The notes under the pieces were generated by a model. The model saw only the letters and a program-made list of their open reading frames with translations. It was not told where the DNA came from and searched no databases. 29,521 nucleotides of DNA from Saprolegnia diclina VS20 (lineage: Eukaryota; Oomycota; Saprolegniomycetes; Saprolegniales; Saprolegniaceae). The stretch is taken from the NCBI RefSeq assembly GCF_000281045.1, contig NW_008246108.1:193369-222889 (forward strand), given 5' to 3'. Shown piece after piece: positions 8,340-18,558 of this stretch. The first letter of the stretch is position 1, and each line of letters starts with the position of its first letter. Both the position numbers and the translations under genes were made by a program.

Positions 8340-9428
8340 ATGCATTGCAAGTACTGCCTCGCTACCTTCTTGAGTGTCACGACCATCGTCATTGCGTGCC
8401 AACAGTCGGACGTCTCCACGCTCAAGGTCTTTGGGGGTGTCGCTTGTGTTGCTGTACTATACGGCGTGGTGTCATGCAACCCCAGACCTCCTCCGCCTCC
8501 CAAACCTCGGACGATCCGGCGCGATGACGCTGCAAAACTATTGAAGTTGCTTCCTGGTCATGTCGCCGCAAACGCGCTGACGCTGACAGAGTCCAAAAAC
8601 CGCGAGATCGCTGCTTTGCACGAGCTACGCCGTGGCCTCGTTATCTACGACCACTACCTCGACGACGCAGCGACGCCCGCGACATTCTTCACCAACATCC
8701 GCGGCTTCATCGACCGCTTCGTGTTCTATTGTCCTCGCAACGGCACTGCGCTCCTCGGCGCCATCACGACGCAGTCGCTCGACGCCCGCGACGGCTACGA
8801 AAAGGCGTCTCGCGAAGTGTACTTTTGGTGCGTGGCTGCCTTGCCGCTGCTCGACTCGTTCGTCGACGCCTTGCAGCAAGAGCACACGGGCGATGCGCAG
8901 ACGCTTCTGCTGAGTGTCTACGAACATGGCGCCACGATCATGCGCACGGTCGCATCGGCGCTTGCCAACACGGAGTCGCATCTGACCGATGCCAAGGCCA
9001 ACGTGATGGCTTTGCGCGCGTGCCTGATGCCAGCCAGATGTGAGTATTCGCTCGAGAGCGCGCCCGAGATAAAGCTCTTGACCGGATCGGACGCCAACTC
9101 GTCTTACGCGCCAATGCAGTTCAGCGACCTCGAGGCTCTGGTGGAAGCCAAGAAGCCGGTACCTGCGTTGGAGGCTTCGCCGACGCTGGCTACGACGCTT
9201 CTCGAGCTCGCGCACCGGATCGAACTCATGACCCAAAGCATCCGGTCGGGCTGGAAGCAACTCGAGCAGACCAACGTCATCAACGAGATCGAGAGCGAGA
9301 TGCGTCAACACAAGCTCCTCCAGCTGCTCGACGACGCTACGAAGGAGGCGTATATCACGTCGGCCAAGCATCTTCGCACGGCGTGCGACGAGTTTATGCA
9401 GCGCCATTTAGAATTTCATAGTCCATAG
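8340..9428 (+). CDS. Family A protein, subfamily A1, N-terminally anchored
   Basis: ATG at 8340, 362 residues, one exon. Two hydrophobic stretches at residues 7-20 and 30-46 suggest a signal-anchor or a two-span N-terminus, followed by a Pro-rich linker (49-56). The family domain begins near 85. The block GLVIYDHYLDDAATPATFF is almost shared with the 22321 gene, then CPRNG-x-x-LLGAI and DGYEKASREVYFWC with Trp-Cys at 163-164. C-terminal helices end in FMQRH, as in the 22321 gene (FMRRH). It is the closest relative of the 22321 gene, 13 kb away and on the opposite strand, implying a fairly recent duplication. It is followed 174 bases on by the SDR at 9603. Function unknown. Confidence 0.85.
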   Translation: MHCKYCLATFLSVTTIVIACQQSDVSTLKVFGGVACVAVLYGVVSCNPRPPPPPKPRTIRRDDAAKLLKLLPGHVAANALTLTESKNREIAALHELRRGLVIYDHYLDDAATPATFFTNIRGFIDRFVFYCPRNGTALLGAITTQSLDARDGYEKASREVYFWCVAALPLLDSFVDALQQEHTGDAQTLLLSVYEHGATIMRTVASALANTESHLTDAKANVMALRACLMPARCEYSLESAPEIKLLTGSDANSSYAPMQFSDLEALVEAKKPVPALEASPTLATTLLELAHRIELMTQSIRSGWKQLEQTNVINEIESEMRQHKLLQLLDDATKEAYITSAKHLRTACDEFMQRHLEFHSP

Positions 9429-9602
9429 TTTTTCAACGACTTCTTGGTCAAATAGACATATTCTAGTACCTTAATACGATGCAGCCGATGGTCATCGGCA
9501 ATTTATTTGCCTTGCCCACGTGGCAGCGTCCTGGCGCAGAGTGATATATTTCCGGATACGTCGTCCATTTTCGGATACCGTGCCACTCTGCAACTTGCCA
9601 GC

Positions 9603-10537
9603 ATGCAAGAAGTGTTTGTCGTGACGGGCGGCAACAAGGTACGCGTCCTTGGACCGCGCCGCCTACAGCGATCGGCGTAGGGCATTGGCCTCGAGACGAC
9701 GCGGCTCCTCGCCGAGCGCTTCCCCGAGGCCATCGTCCTCCTCGGCACGCGGAGCGTCGCCAATGGCCACGCCGCCATCGCGCAGCTCCGCGCCGAGCAC
9801 CCGAGCCACACCTACGCCAACATCCGCACGCTCTACATCAACGTTGCGAGCGCGTCGTCCGTGGAGGCAGCCGCCGAGTACGTCGCCTTGCAGTATGGCC
9901 GCGTCGACGGGCTAGTTCAGAACGCCGGTGTCGTCGGTGATGCGTCCTTCGACGTCAACCTCTTTGGCATCGATGCTGTCTTTGACGCCTTCCGCCCTCT
10001 CCTCGTACCCTCTCCTCGCACCTCGGATCACAAGCTCAAGCATCTTTGTAGGCCAAGGCGACGCAGCTCACTGGATCGCCGGCGATGCATGTGATCGTGT
10101 CGTCCGAGTTTGCGGCGTGGACGACGCACGCCATGACAGCAGCGCTCCAGGAGAAGCTGGCAGCCTTTGCCTCGTGGAAGCCGCAGGAAGCGAAAGCGCT
10201 CGCGCTTGATTACATGGCCTTTCAACATGGCGAGACGTCACGCTATGCGTGGCCTGCGGCGTCGCTCACCCGCGGACGCTACGGCATCTCCAAGGCGCTC
10301 GGTCTGGCGCTCGGACGCATCTGGGCAGGTGAGTTTCGAGAGATCTGCACGGTCTCCGTGTGCCCCGGGTACTGCGACACGACCATGAACGTCGACTACA
10401 CGGGCGCTCGGTCGGCCGAAGATGGCGCCAAGAGCGTGCTCTTCCCGATCTTGCACCCGACGAAGGTGCAGTCTGGCCTCTTCTACCAAGACGGCAAGGT
10501 GCACCCGTGGGCCTGCACGAATCCATTCGGTCCTTGA
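9603..10537 (+). CDS. Carbonyl reductase-like short-chain dehydrogenase (SDR), three exons
   Basis: Exons 9603-9638, 9681-10004 and 10052-10537 give 281 residues, with introns of 42 and 47 bases, both phase 0 and GTAC...TAG. The cofactor motif TGGNKGIG (8-15) is split by intron 1 and is the form found in carbonyl reductase 1. The series continues with QNAG (92-95, Gln for the usual Asn), Ser 137/138, and Tyr197-x-x-x-Lys201 (YGISK), so the catalytic Tyr and Lys are intact. The CPG motif and SAEDGAKSVLFPIL also match the CBR1 pattern. Predicted role: NADPH-dependent reduction of carbonyl compounds in the cytosol; substrate unknown. AATAAA at 10584-10589 is a likely poly(A) signal. The paralogue at 18559 has introns in the same places. 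Confidence 0.88.
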
Positions 10538-10658
10538 TGTTTACTAGTACAGGGATCGAACCCCAGCAGTGAAGTGAAAATGCAATAAACAAATTCATTT
10601 CGACGGTCAACAGGGGGCAATGCCATGCAGAGGTGTCGACGATGGAGGATGGACGGGC

Positions 10659-11462
10659 TCATTCGGCTTGGTTCGACGGGATCGCGAGCGCAAGTGTCTC
10701 ATCAGCGTCCGATTCTGTGGCCTGCGCAGCGCAGAGTATCGACGCCGCCGCGTCACACGAGCAAGTGTCTTGGAGTGGTGTCGGTGGGCTTGTTGTCGTG
10801 ACGTCGGCCGCGGCGTCGCTCTCGGCGCTCGCAGTAGCCTCTATCACTTCGTGGGCACATGACGCGTCGCTCTCTGGCGCTAAGCTCGTAGGCAGAGCTA
10901 CCTCGAGCTGTGTCAAGACGAGAAGCGACCGCAGCGAAGTGCGAAAGTCCAGCGCATGCGTCGGCTGGATCTTGCACACCGGGGCACCGATGAAATGGCT
11001 CGTCGTGTCGTGAAAGCCTTTCTTGGAGCGGGCACAGCCGGGGTACGCCAGCGCCACATCGAGCACGTGCTGCAAGAAGCGCTCGAGCGGCAACGCTCGC
11101 TCCGACATGTGTCCCACGCGCGCCGGCCATCGTCGCGATGGAAACGGGACCGCCTTGAGCGCCGTGCGCACCGCTGCGCAGCGACGGCAGGCGCACGCCG
11201 CCTGTATCTGCGACAGAAGCGCATTGCGGAGCGCGACAAACTGGCTGTAGCGCTTGGAGCACTGCGTCTTTCGCCGCGTCTCGGGCACGATGAGCTCCAT
11301 GTCGTAGCGCAGTTGACGCTGCTCGGTCGCGCCCTGGACGATGACGAGTCCGACAAAGTTGACGACGACTGCCTCGGTCGTATCGACCGTCGAGGATGGA
11401 CCGCTGGCCTTGGGCGACGGCGTCGGCGCTCGCTGGAGCCATCGCGGTAGGAAGCGTCGCAT
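10659..11462 (-). CDS. PX-domain protein
   Basis: ATG at 11462 gives 267 residues without introns. The frame is open farther upstream, but the core promoter at 11469-11484 supports this start. A PX (phox homology) fold spans about residues 28-150. It shows a beta-strand region (VVVNFVGLVIV), the phosphoinositide-binding RYSQFVALRNALL, the Pro-rich turn with basic residues (PFPSRRW), and the closing helix SERALPLERFLQHVL. An insert CACRRC lies between. PX domains bind phosphoinositides, commonly PI3P, and direct proteins to endosomal membranes. The C-terminal 90 residues are acidic and Ser/Thr/Ala-rich, probably disordered. It converges with the SDR gene (121 bases between stops). Confidence 0.82.
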   Translation of the reverse strand: MRRFLPRWLQRAPTPSPKASGPSSTVDTTEAVVVNFVGLVIVQGATEQRQLRYDMELIVPETRRKTQCSKRYSQFVALRNALLSQIQAACACRRCAAVRTALKAVPFPSRRWPARVGHMSERALPLERFLQHVLDVALAYPGCARSKKGFHDTTSHFIGAPVCKIQPTHALDFRTSLRSLLVLTQLEVALPTSLAPESDASCAHEVIEATASAESDAAADVTTTSPPTPLQDTCSCDAAASILCAAQATESDADETLALAIPSNQAE

Positions 11463-11468
11463 GCTCGC

Positions 11469-11484
11469 GAAATGAAAAATGGAA
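11469..11484 (-). promoter_or_regulatory. Core promoter of the PX gene
   Basis: On the minus strand this reads TTCCATTTTTCATTTC. The inner CATTYBNNNWTTY of the oomycete Inr/FPR core is matched in full, 13 of 16 overall. It ends seven bases before the ATG at 11462. Confidence 0.55.
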
Positions 11485-12560
11485 GCCTGTGAGAAGTTCG
11501 AACGCATCTCGCCCGCCAATGAAACGACCCGGAGAGATCGTTCTCGTCGCGGATTGGCGGATCCAAGAATCTCGACAAGCGAATCAAACGCGACGGTTTG
11601 GATCTTGCACGGGCATCTTGATCCATGCCAGAGAAACCACAAGGTAGAACGACGGGCAAATTCCGAGTCGGCTCGCAACTTGTTAACCACACGATTGCTG
11701 TCCTTTAACTTTAAGAAGGTTTGCATGTATGCGCGCTGGTCAGCACAAAAGCTGCACTTGGATGGGTGGTCGAAGTTCGACCAACTGCAATGTACCTGAC
11801 ACGGTAGCCAACTACACCTCGCATGGACTCGGTTGCTTCCAGGCACGGGTCCCGTCGCGCACAACGTTGTCAGTGACAACGTCACGAAGCGTGACCACCT
11901 TCCGGTTGGAGACGAGCTGGGTTGTGTGTTTTACATGGCTTGTTCGCTCAGCGACAAAAGGCTGCACCTCGGGTGAGACGTTGCTTGGCGGAGATCAACT
12001 AAGAGAGAATGCTAGGCTCTGCCGACAGTCGTTGATTTCGCAACCTTTTCGTGAAAACCTCGTGAAATACCCAGGAGCGACGCGTCACCTCCCAAAGCTC
12101 CAATCAGCGCGAGGCAAGGACAGCTCGCGAGGCATGCAAGGATTTCACGCATTCCGTCCAGCCGCTCACTGGCAACAGCTCAGACAATGCGCGAATCATG
12201 CGCATACAGCAGCGTCGTCATCGAGCGTCATCCAATCACACGCTGCGTGAATACGTACGCAGTGCTTGTTGGACCTAAGCTTAGTGTGCGGGCTCTGCCA
12301 GCGCCAGACCCATTATAGGGTAGAACTATCCCAACGTTTTTTCTAGTTTAATACAAAAATCGATTCCTAGAATTGCGGTGCGCGCCTATGCGGAAATCGT
12401 CGGCGAAGCAGATGGCGTACCAGTATGCAACAATCCGCAAGCTCTGGTTGGCTTGCACGTTCAGGGGGTAGTAGAAAAAAGCAGGTGAATGATTGGCTAA
12501 GCATCTTAGCCTGATGCAAATCACCATCTTCTCGGCCGACGAATAACGCGCGATCTCTGT

Positions 12561-12576
12561 GCTCAGTTTTCATTTG
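12561..12576 (+). promoter_or_regulatory. Core promoter of the secreted-protein gene
   Basis: Reads GCTCAGTTTTCATTTG, 14 of 16 to the oomycete Inr/FPR core, and ends two bases before the ATG at 12579. Confidence 0.55.
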
Positions 12577-12578
12577 CC

Positions 12579-13118
12579 ATGCGACTGCTTTTGCTCCTCG
12601 GGAGCCTCCTCGCCACCGTCGCCATGGGAGACCAGCACGCGAGCTGCTACTACCCTACCACCCCAACCATGACGCCGGCCCCGACGCCTGCCCCGACGCC
12701 GGCTCCGCTGACAGGGTGCGCGCTGTTCGCTTCGTATGCCGGGAACAATCCCGTGTCATTGACTGCGGCCGATGCCTCTGGCATGTGGGCTTTGGACGGC
12801 ACTGGACGCGGTGTCGTCGCGTCGACGCCTGCGAAGTTGTACGCAGTCGGCGTCAGCACCAACGCCTATTTGATATCGGTTGTTGGACCGCACGTCGTGC
12901 TGCAAGTCGAGTCGGGCCAAATCGTCGGCACGACTTGGGACCCGTCGTTCTCCCCACTGTTTGCGTGCGCGGACGTCGCTGGCGGTAGCACGATCGCCCT
13001 CCGCATCGACAACAACTATGTGACGCAGTCCGGCGGCAAGCTCATGCTCGAAGCGCTAGTGGGGGGGCAACCCTCAACGAGCCAGCAGTGGACCATTGCT
13101 GCGATGAGCTGGAACTGA
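12579..13118 (+). CDS. Small secreted protein with Thr/Pro linker
   Basis: 179 residues, one exon. Residues 1-17 are a strong signal peptide (MRLLLLLGSLLATVAMG), probably cleaved before Asp18. A linker of Thr-Pro-Ala repeats follows (about 27-43), a likely O-glycosylation or spacer region. The mature domain (about 45-179) is rich in Gly, Ser, Val and aromatic residues, suggesting an all-beta fold. The pattern ...LRIDNNYVTQSGGKLMLEA...QQWTI resembles beta-trefoil (fascin- or ricin-type) repeats, a weak inference. Two Cys (about 47 and 133) could form a disulfide. Such proteins are common in oomycete secretomes. No RXLR or CRN motif is present. An Inr-like promoter lies immediately upstream. 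Confidence 0.78.
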   Translation: MRLLLLLGSLLATVAMGDQHASCYYPTTPTMTPAPTPAPTPAPLTGCALFASYAGNNPVSLTAADASGMWALDGTGRGVVASTPAKLYAVGVSTNAYLISVVGPHVVLQVESGQIVGTTWDPSFSPLFACADVAGGSTIALRIDNNYVTQSGGKLMLEALVGGQPSTSQQWTIAAMSWN

Positions 13119-13849
13119 TAACGTACTTACCAATTGTCGGCGGCGTTCCTCGACGATACATTGCTGAGCTGTCCCGACCCGTCAACGCTGGGTCTCGTCG
13201 TACGAAGTCGGATGAAAAAGCGTTGGCCAGGCCCCAGAGGTCACTTGATAAAGGCGGTGGCTAGTAACGGAGGCGCATCAACCTTAGCGCCGGTCGCGAC
13301 AGGCACCGTCACTGCTACAAAGGGGCACTCGGAGAGTTCGTCAGCGTGCGCTGACGTAGATGTGCTGTGGCGCCGACCGCGTCATACCCTTCCACCAAGT
13401 TTATAAAGGGAGTTTCAATGCACGTTGTCCTTATCGTGCGACGACAGACCTATCACAAATGCGTGACCGTTGGCCGTATACTGTGGTGGGACACTGGGTG
13501 TAGCCCACGCCAACACCAGGACCAGGCAATGTGGGTTTGGATGTTGAGTCTTACGGAAGAAGTGCGTTGATGTGAACAGCCTTTGGCAGCAGTAGACGTC
13601 GCTTCACTGCTGTAGCTTCGCTGCCACTTTGCGTTCTTTTTGTAGCCGGTGTTTCGAGCGTACGGCCTATCTCGTATTTCACGTTCTGGTTGTTGTCAGG
13701 AGCGGAATCGGTCACATTCTTATGTAACAAAAATGGCGACCATCTATCTATCCATCGCACCTCGCAAGTGTCTTTTAGCCGAGCCTACGCCTCGTCGCCC
13801 AGAGTGTCGAACAATGGATGGGTCAAGCATATCGTGCGACGGAGTGTCA
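13119..13849. other. Intergenic, no gene supported
   Basis: It lies between the convergent ends of the secreted-protein gene and the first family B gene. Short frames occur on both strands but none carries a motif or matches another gene in the window. No RNA gene or repeat is recognised. Confidence 0.5.
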
Positions 13850-15698
13850 TCACATGCACCAGACCGAGGGCACGACGGGTCGGCGGATCTCGCAGTGTCG
13901 GGAGAGCGCGGCGGTGACCGAACCCAGCGGCGTCGGGAACGTGACTTTGGTCGGCAGCACGAGCTCGTTGGCAATGTAACCGGACGGCGTCGGTGCTTCA
14001 ACTACAGAGACGGCGCTGGAGTCCGCCATCTCGTCGAGGACGGCCAAGAGACTGAGCCGAATCTTCTCTTCCAGAACATCGTCGTGGTAGCAGAGCAAGA
14101 AGACGTCCGAGCCTCTCAAACTGATCGTGGGGCTCGCCTGGTAGGCAGCATTGGCCTCGAAGAGCTTGTAGACACGGCCGCCTCGCGCGACCATAGCGGC
14201 GTCCACGTGGTGCTGGCAAAAGCACGACAGCATAAGTCGGTTCTTGAGGTTGTTGTAATGATGACTCGTAAAGTCGCGCGGCAGTACCGAAGGGTCTCGA
14301 CGCAACCCTAGTCGCAATAGTAACATCAACGATTGAAATCAAACACGATTCGTACAGTGTCGGTAGCGCGGCGCGCCAAAGCCGTAGATGAGCGGCAAGC
14401 AAGCAATCACAAGCGTGTACAATGCACAGCCGATGGCCATTTCATTCTCTTGGCCACGCACCGCCGGCGGCACCGCCAGGAGAAAGAGCCAGTGATACAT
14501 GCGCGTCATGAAGGCGACGTTGCCACTCACCCACGAAAAGATTGGGCCGTAGATGGTGACGGCGACCGCGACCAGCGTCGGGTCCACTTCCGCAAAGAGG
14601 TGTTCCTTGTGCGACCGTTTGAGCCAGTACGCCGTGACGCAGAGCGCACAATAGGCAAACCAGACCTAAGATTTACCACTCATTTCTGAGAGATACCCAA
14701 TGTGAACGTAGAAGTGTACCGTGCGCGACAGATAGAGCACATTGACATAGAGCACGTCGAGGTCGCCATTTTGGGATGCCCTTAGAATCGAGACGCCGAC
14801 GTTGCTCGTACTGAGCCAAATGTCGGCAAGGAATGCCAGCGCGACTTTGGGGTCGACGAGAATCAGTGCGGTCGGGTCGCCCAGCACCACTTCGTAGCGC
14901 CACGCCGATGCGTCACGTCGCACGAACGCATGGCCACGGGATCGAACGGCCGCCTCTAGCGCAAAGCAGTGCCGGTAGTAGCAAAACCACATGCGCCAGA
15001 GCACAAATAGCGTCAGCAACAGGCGGTAGCCAAACTTGAGCCATAAAAACACCTCAAAGCGCGTCGCTGCGTACGTGTACGTGAGCGTCACGACGTCCGA
15101 GGCATTCGTCCCGTGAAGAGCATCACCAAGTGTGAGCCAGAGACACGACGTACCAAACGTGATGGTGGCCACCTTGTCGTAAAAGCACGACCCGTTCGCG
15201 GTCAGGTCAGCGATAGTCGCGTTTCCAGGCGATGCGAGCGCGCAAACCACGGCCATTTCGGGCTCGGTGTAGTAAATGAGCCCGGGCATCCCCAAGAGCA
15301 TCTCGGAGAGGCACCGGGACTGAGGAATGTCCTTTGGATACGGATACGGAATCGTAGTACGAAGCACTTGGACGTCGTTAGTGCGATCGTAGTGGTAGGC
15401 CGCGTGCATCGGGAGCGTCGTCGCTGTGTAGACAAGCCGGTTGTGCGCCAGCGACCGCGTGTTGAAGTCGGAGTAGTTGGCGTACGAGGTGTTGAGAAGC
15501 GGCGGTGCCGTCCACGGGAGGTACTCGGAGATGTACGCCTTCATGGGCTAACACAAAGCATAGCTGAGGAAAGCGAACCGAGATATGAGGAGTAACCATC
15601 GAGACGAGGTTGAGAAAGGAGCAAAAGCTGAGGAAGAGCCCGACTGTGTTGCGCTTGACGCGGTACGGCGCATGGCGCAGGTCGGCGACCTGGGCCAT
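13850..15698 (-). CDS. Family B polytopic membrane protein, copy 1
   Basis: Four exons: 15698-15597, 15547-14720, 14665-14356 and 14307-13850, giving 565 residues; introns of 49, 54 and 48 bases. Layout: a first hydrophobic segment at about residues 19-33; an ectodomain-like region of about 170 residues with Asn-x-Ser/Thr sites (NTSYANYS, GNAT, NGS, TNAS); then about five or six more hydrophobic segments between 205 and 430; and a soluble C-terminal tail of about 140 residues. Shared family motifs are PMKAY-x-SEYLPW at the exon 2 start, RYEVVLGDPTA, VLYLSRT-VWFAY across intron 2, VDPTLVAVAV, and SLRGSD-x-x-LLCY in the tail. No known family is recognised; channel- or receptor-like layout is only a guess. 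The start is the first ATG in exon 1. Confidence 0.82.
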
Positions 15699-16100
15699 CA
15701 ATGGCCCGCCTTTCTAAAGCTGGATGGGGCGTTTCAGATAGTGCAGACAGGTTGTCCAATGACGAAGGCTGCTCTGCTTGTTCTACCCGTCGGCTTCGGC
15801 ACTCGGACATACGACGAAACCCGAGTTGACCAACGCGGCACCTTCGCTGACCTGGATACCGGTAAGTGCATTTTTGTTTGCCGACTTTACAACAGTTCAA
15901 CACTTCCATACGACAGTCCCATTGGCAGTCCGGTGATGCCGCAATGTGAGGCGAGGAGGTAACCGAAGGAGCATCGCTCCATAAAGGTTATTTGGTGGCG
16001 TAAGGAAGCCAGCCGTCCATGCTTGAGGCTGCCACAGTGCAGAACAATCCAAATGTGTTGCATTTGGATGACACCAGTTTTCAATGTCGAATTTTGTCTT
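15699..16100. other. Spacer between tandem family B copies
   Basis: It lies between the start of copy 1 and the end of copy 2, both on minus, so it should hold the promoter of copy 1 and the 3' flank of copy 2. I see no clear Inr/FPR core. A plus-strand frame (15585-15962) is antisense to exon 1 and is not called. Confidence 0.5.
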
Positions 16101-17942
16101 TTACATGCACCAGGCCGAGGCAGCCGCCGGTCGCTGGAGCTCGAAGCGACTGGCCGCGACAGACCCAACCGTGCACGTTGCCATCGGCACCGTCACTGTG
16201 GGCGGCACAACAAGCGTATTGAAGATGTACGGAGATACCTCGGTCGATGCGTGCACCGCCAGTTCCGCATTCGCAGGATGCAACTGCAGACTCTGAAGCA
16301 AACTCAAGCGAATGGTCTCGTTCAACGCCCCGTCCTTGTAGCAGAGGAGGTAGCAGTCGGCGCCGCGCAAGCTGATCGTCGGGCAGCTCTTGTAGCGGGC
16401 GTTGAGCGCCTGAAGCGCGTACACGGTGCCGCCGCGCGCGAGATTTGGCGACACGCGGCGCAGAGACGAGAGCAGATTAAGGAGAAACCGATTCTTGACG
16501 CCGTTGTACCGGCGATTGCTATAGTCGCGAAGCCGTCGCTGTCGACCTACTCGATGCAAAATTGAGCACTAGAATAAGTCGCTCAAGGATGTACGGGCAG
16601 CGGCCATCAAAAAGCCATACACGACGGGAATACACGCCAGACCCGACGTGTAAAAGGCCGAGCCAAAAACCGCTTCGTTGACTTGGCCGCGATTCTTGTC
16701 GGGCACCGTAAGCGTAATGAACCACTGCCCCAACCGCACCAAAATGCCGAGATTGCCGTTGAGCCAGGTAGCCAGCGGGCCGTAGACAGCAACTGCGATC
16801 GTGAGGCACGTTGGATCGACATCGACAAAGAGCTGTTCCTTCTGGTAGCGTTGAAGGCCATGCGCAACTAGAGAGAGCGCCAGAAATGCAAACCACACCT
16901 AGTTCCCCATCGTCTTTCAATGTATCAAAGCATCAAGTGAGACGGTACCGTGCGCGAGAGATACAGCGTGTTGAGGAAGAAGACGACAACGTCAGCATTT
17001 TGCGTCGCGCGGAGGATGGCTATCGCGAGTGTGCTGCAGCTAAACCACATGTCGAGGACAAACGCGGCGGCGATCCACGGGTCCAATAGCACGATTGCGG
17101 TCGGGTCCCCGACAACCAACTCGTACCTCCAAGGACCCGGCGCTAACTGTCGCATGTGCCCGAACGAGCGCAAGGCGCGCTCCAAGGCAACGCAGTGGCG
17201 GTAGTACCGAGACCACATGCGACAGACGACAAACATCGTGATGCCAATGCGGTAGCCGAGTTTGGCCCAAAGCCACTTGTCGTAGCGCATCTCCGTGTAG
17301 GCATAATTCAGCGTGATGACGTCGGTCGCGTTCAAGTCGCCAAGGATGGCGTCGCCGGGCGTGAGCCAGAGACAGGCATACCCGATCTCAAAGCCAAGAA
17401 ACCGGCCTCGAAAGCACGAGCCTTGGTGTGGCCAGTCGACGCTACTGGTTGCATTTGGCGTTACTGCTAGGACACGACAGACCAAATCGACTTGGGCGCG
17501 GGTGTAGAAGACGAGGCCAGGCACGCCGAGCAAGTAGGCGTCGATGCACTCGGCGTATTCGAGAGGCTCTCGCCCAAGCCGCAGCGTTTGGCGAGCGACC
17601 TGCACGCTCTCCTTGGTGTCCGAGTAGTAGGTCGCCTTGGGTGGCAGCGAGGAGGCAGTGTACGCGGCTTGATTGGCTGCAAGCGCCATCGCGTTGAAGA
17701 GCGTGTAGTTGGATGGTAGTTCGGGCACGACTGGCGGCGCGGTCCACGGCCAGCACTCGGAGAGGTACGCCTTGAAGGGCTACGTAGTTCTTAGCCGTGT
17801 TTTCTATGACAGGGTTGAATACCATGGTGGCAATGTTGAGCATCGAGAACAGGCTCAGCGCCAGTCCGAGACGATCCCGACGCAGTGTGATCGACTGCGC
17901 CGGCGCCGTGGGTCCCAGGGCGAAGACTCGAGCGCTTCTCAT
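16101..17942 (-). CDS. Family B polytopic membrane protein, copy 2
   Basis: Four exons: 17942-17823, 17779-16949, 16898-16595 and 16546-16101, giving 566 residues; introns of 43, 50 and 48 bases. Intron positions equal those of copy 1: after the first membrane segment (LNIATM), after YLSRT, and after the last span (AAAR). An alternative ATG at 18005 would add 21 residues. The first segment is LGLALSLFSMLNIATM. The ectodomain has NYT, NAT and a second NAT site, and four or more Cys. RYELVVGDPTAIVLLD is the family motif. The C-terminal tail carries SLRGADCYLLCY and ends in WCM, as does copy 1. The exon 2 start reads Pro-Phe-Lys-Ala where the others have Pro-Met-Lys-Ala. Function unknown. Confidence 0.82.
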
Positions 17943-18558
17943 ACGAAGTAGCAATCGCGACGAGCACGCAGTTGCTCCGTCTACTGATGTAATTTTAGAA
18001 GGCATCCGCCGCCGTTTTGAACGGTGTACAATTCATGTCGTCCTCAATGTATATGACAATAATGCGTTTGTATTGTGCTGCCTGGCACCGCTGTCGACAG
18101 CTCTGAAGACCACTGCCCTCTCGGAGCGCACCAGAGTGTACGGTAGACTTGCCAGGCGTAGAGTCCACACGTTGACGAACGAACGTCCACTTGTGCCCAG
18201 CTGCGAAGAGCCGCGCGTCTATGGTTCCGTGGTACCCCACAATCGGCGACGTCGAGTTTCGGTGCTGCGTCGAGGCGGCTGCGCCGTGTCGCGACAGTGC
18301 CTGCGCAACTTGTCTTCAAGCGCGACGTACGTGGCGCCTCCTGCGCAATAGAAGGGACCCAAGGACGTCAGCAGTGGCAAATTGCCTTAGGAGGGGGATG
18401 GGCAGGGAGGATCTGGAAGGTACACATCAGCCAATCCAAATGCAGCAACATGAGATACGGCCATGCCATTGGTGGACGCATAGACACGTTACAAAAACGC
18501 ACCAATCCGGCACGACCATGGACATCCCGGAAAGGCCATCATTTGCAAATCCGCACGC
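17943..18558. other. Divergent intergenic region
   Basis: It lies between the starts of family B copy 2 (minus) and the second SDR (plus). The SDR core promoter is at 18537-18552. The rest shows no gene, repeat or RNA structure that I can support. Confidence 0.5.
18537..18552 (+). promoter_or_regulatory. Core promoter of the second SDR gene
   Basis: Reads CATCATTTGCAAATCC, with the inner TCATTTGCAAATC close to the oomycete Inr/FPR core (13 of 16). It ends six bases before the ATG at 18559. Confidence 0.45.

Larger units (their letters stand above)
11463..12578. other. Long intergenic region between divergent genes
   Basis: It holds the PX gene promoter (11469-11484, minus) and the secreted-protein promoter (12561-12576, plus). 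An open frame at 11729-12250 has no sensible composition or motif and is not called. A short AT-rich stretch lies at 12330-12375. Nothing else is recognisable. Confidence 0.55.

Noticed and set aside
8625-9407. 260-codon minus-strand open frame
   Set aside because: It is antisense to the well-supported family A gene at 8340, whose GC-rich third positions keep the opposite strand free of stops. Composition is Arg/His-rich with no motif.
10548-10580. tRNA-like T-arm (GGGGTTCGATCCC) on the minus strand
   Set aside because: No matching acceptor stem, D-arm or anticodon arm at the right distance. It lies in the 3' flank of the SDR gene.
11729-12250. 173-codon plus-strand open frame
   Set aside because: Crosses the 5' flank of the PX gene; composition and codon use unlike coding sequence here, no motif and no good start context.
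12579-13118. RXLR or Crinkler effector
   Set aside because: No RXLR, dEER, LFLAK or similar motif follows the signal peptide.
16023-16565. 180-codon plus-strand open frame
   Set aside because: Antisense to exon 4 of family B copy 2; low-complexity Arg/Gln/Ala composition.
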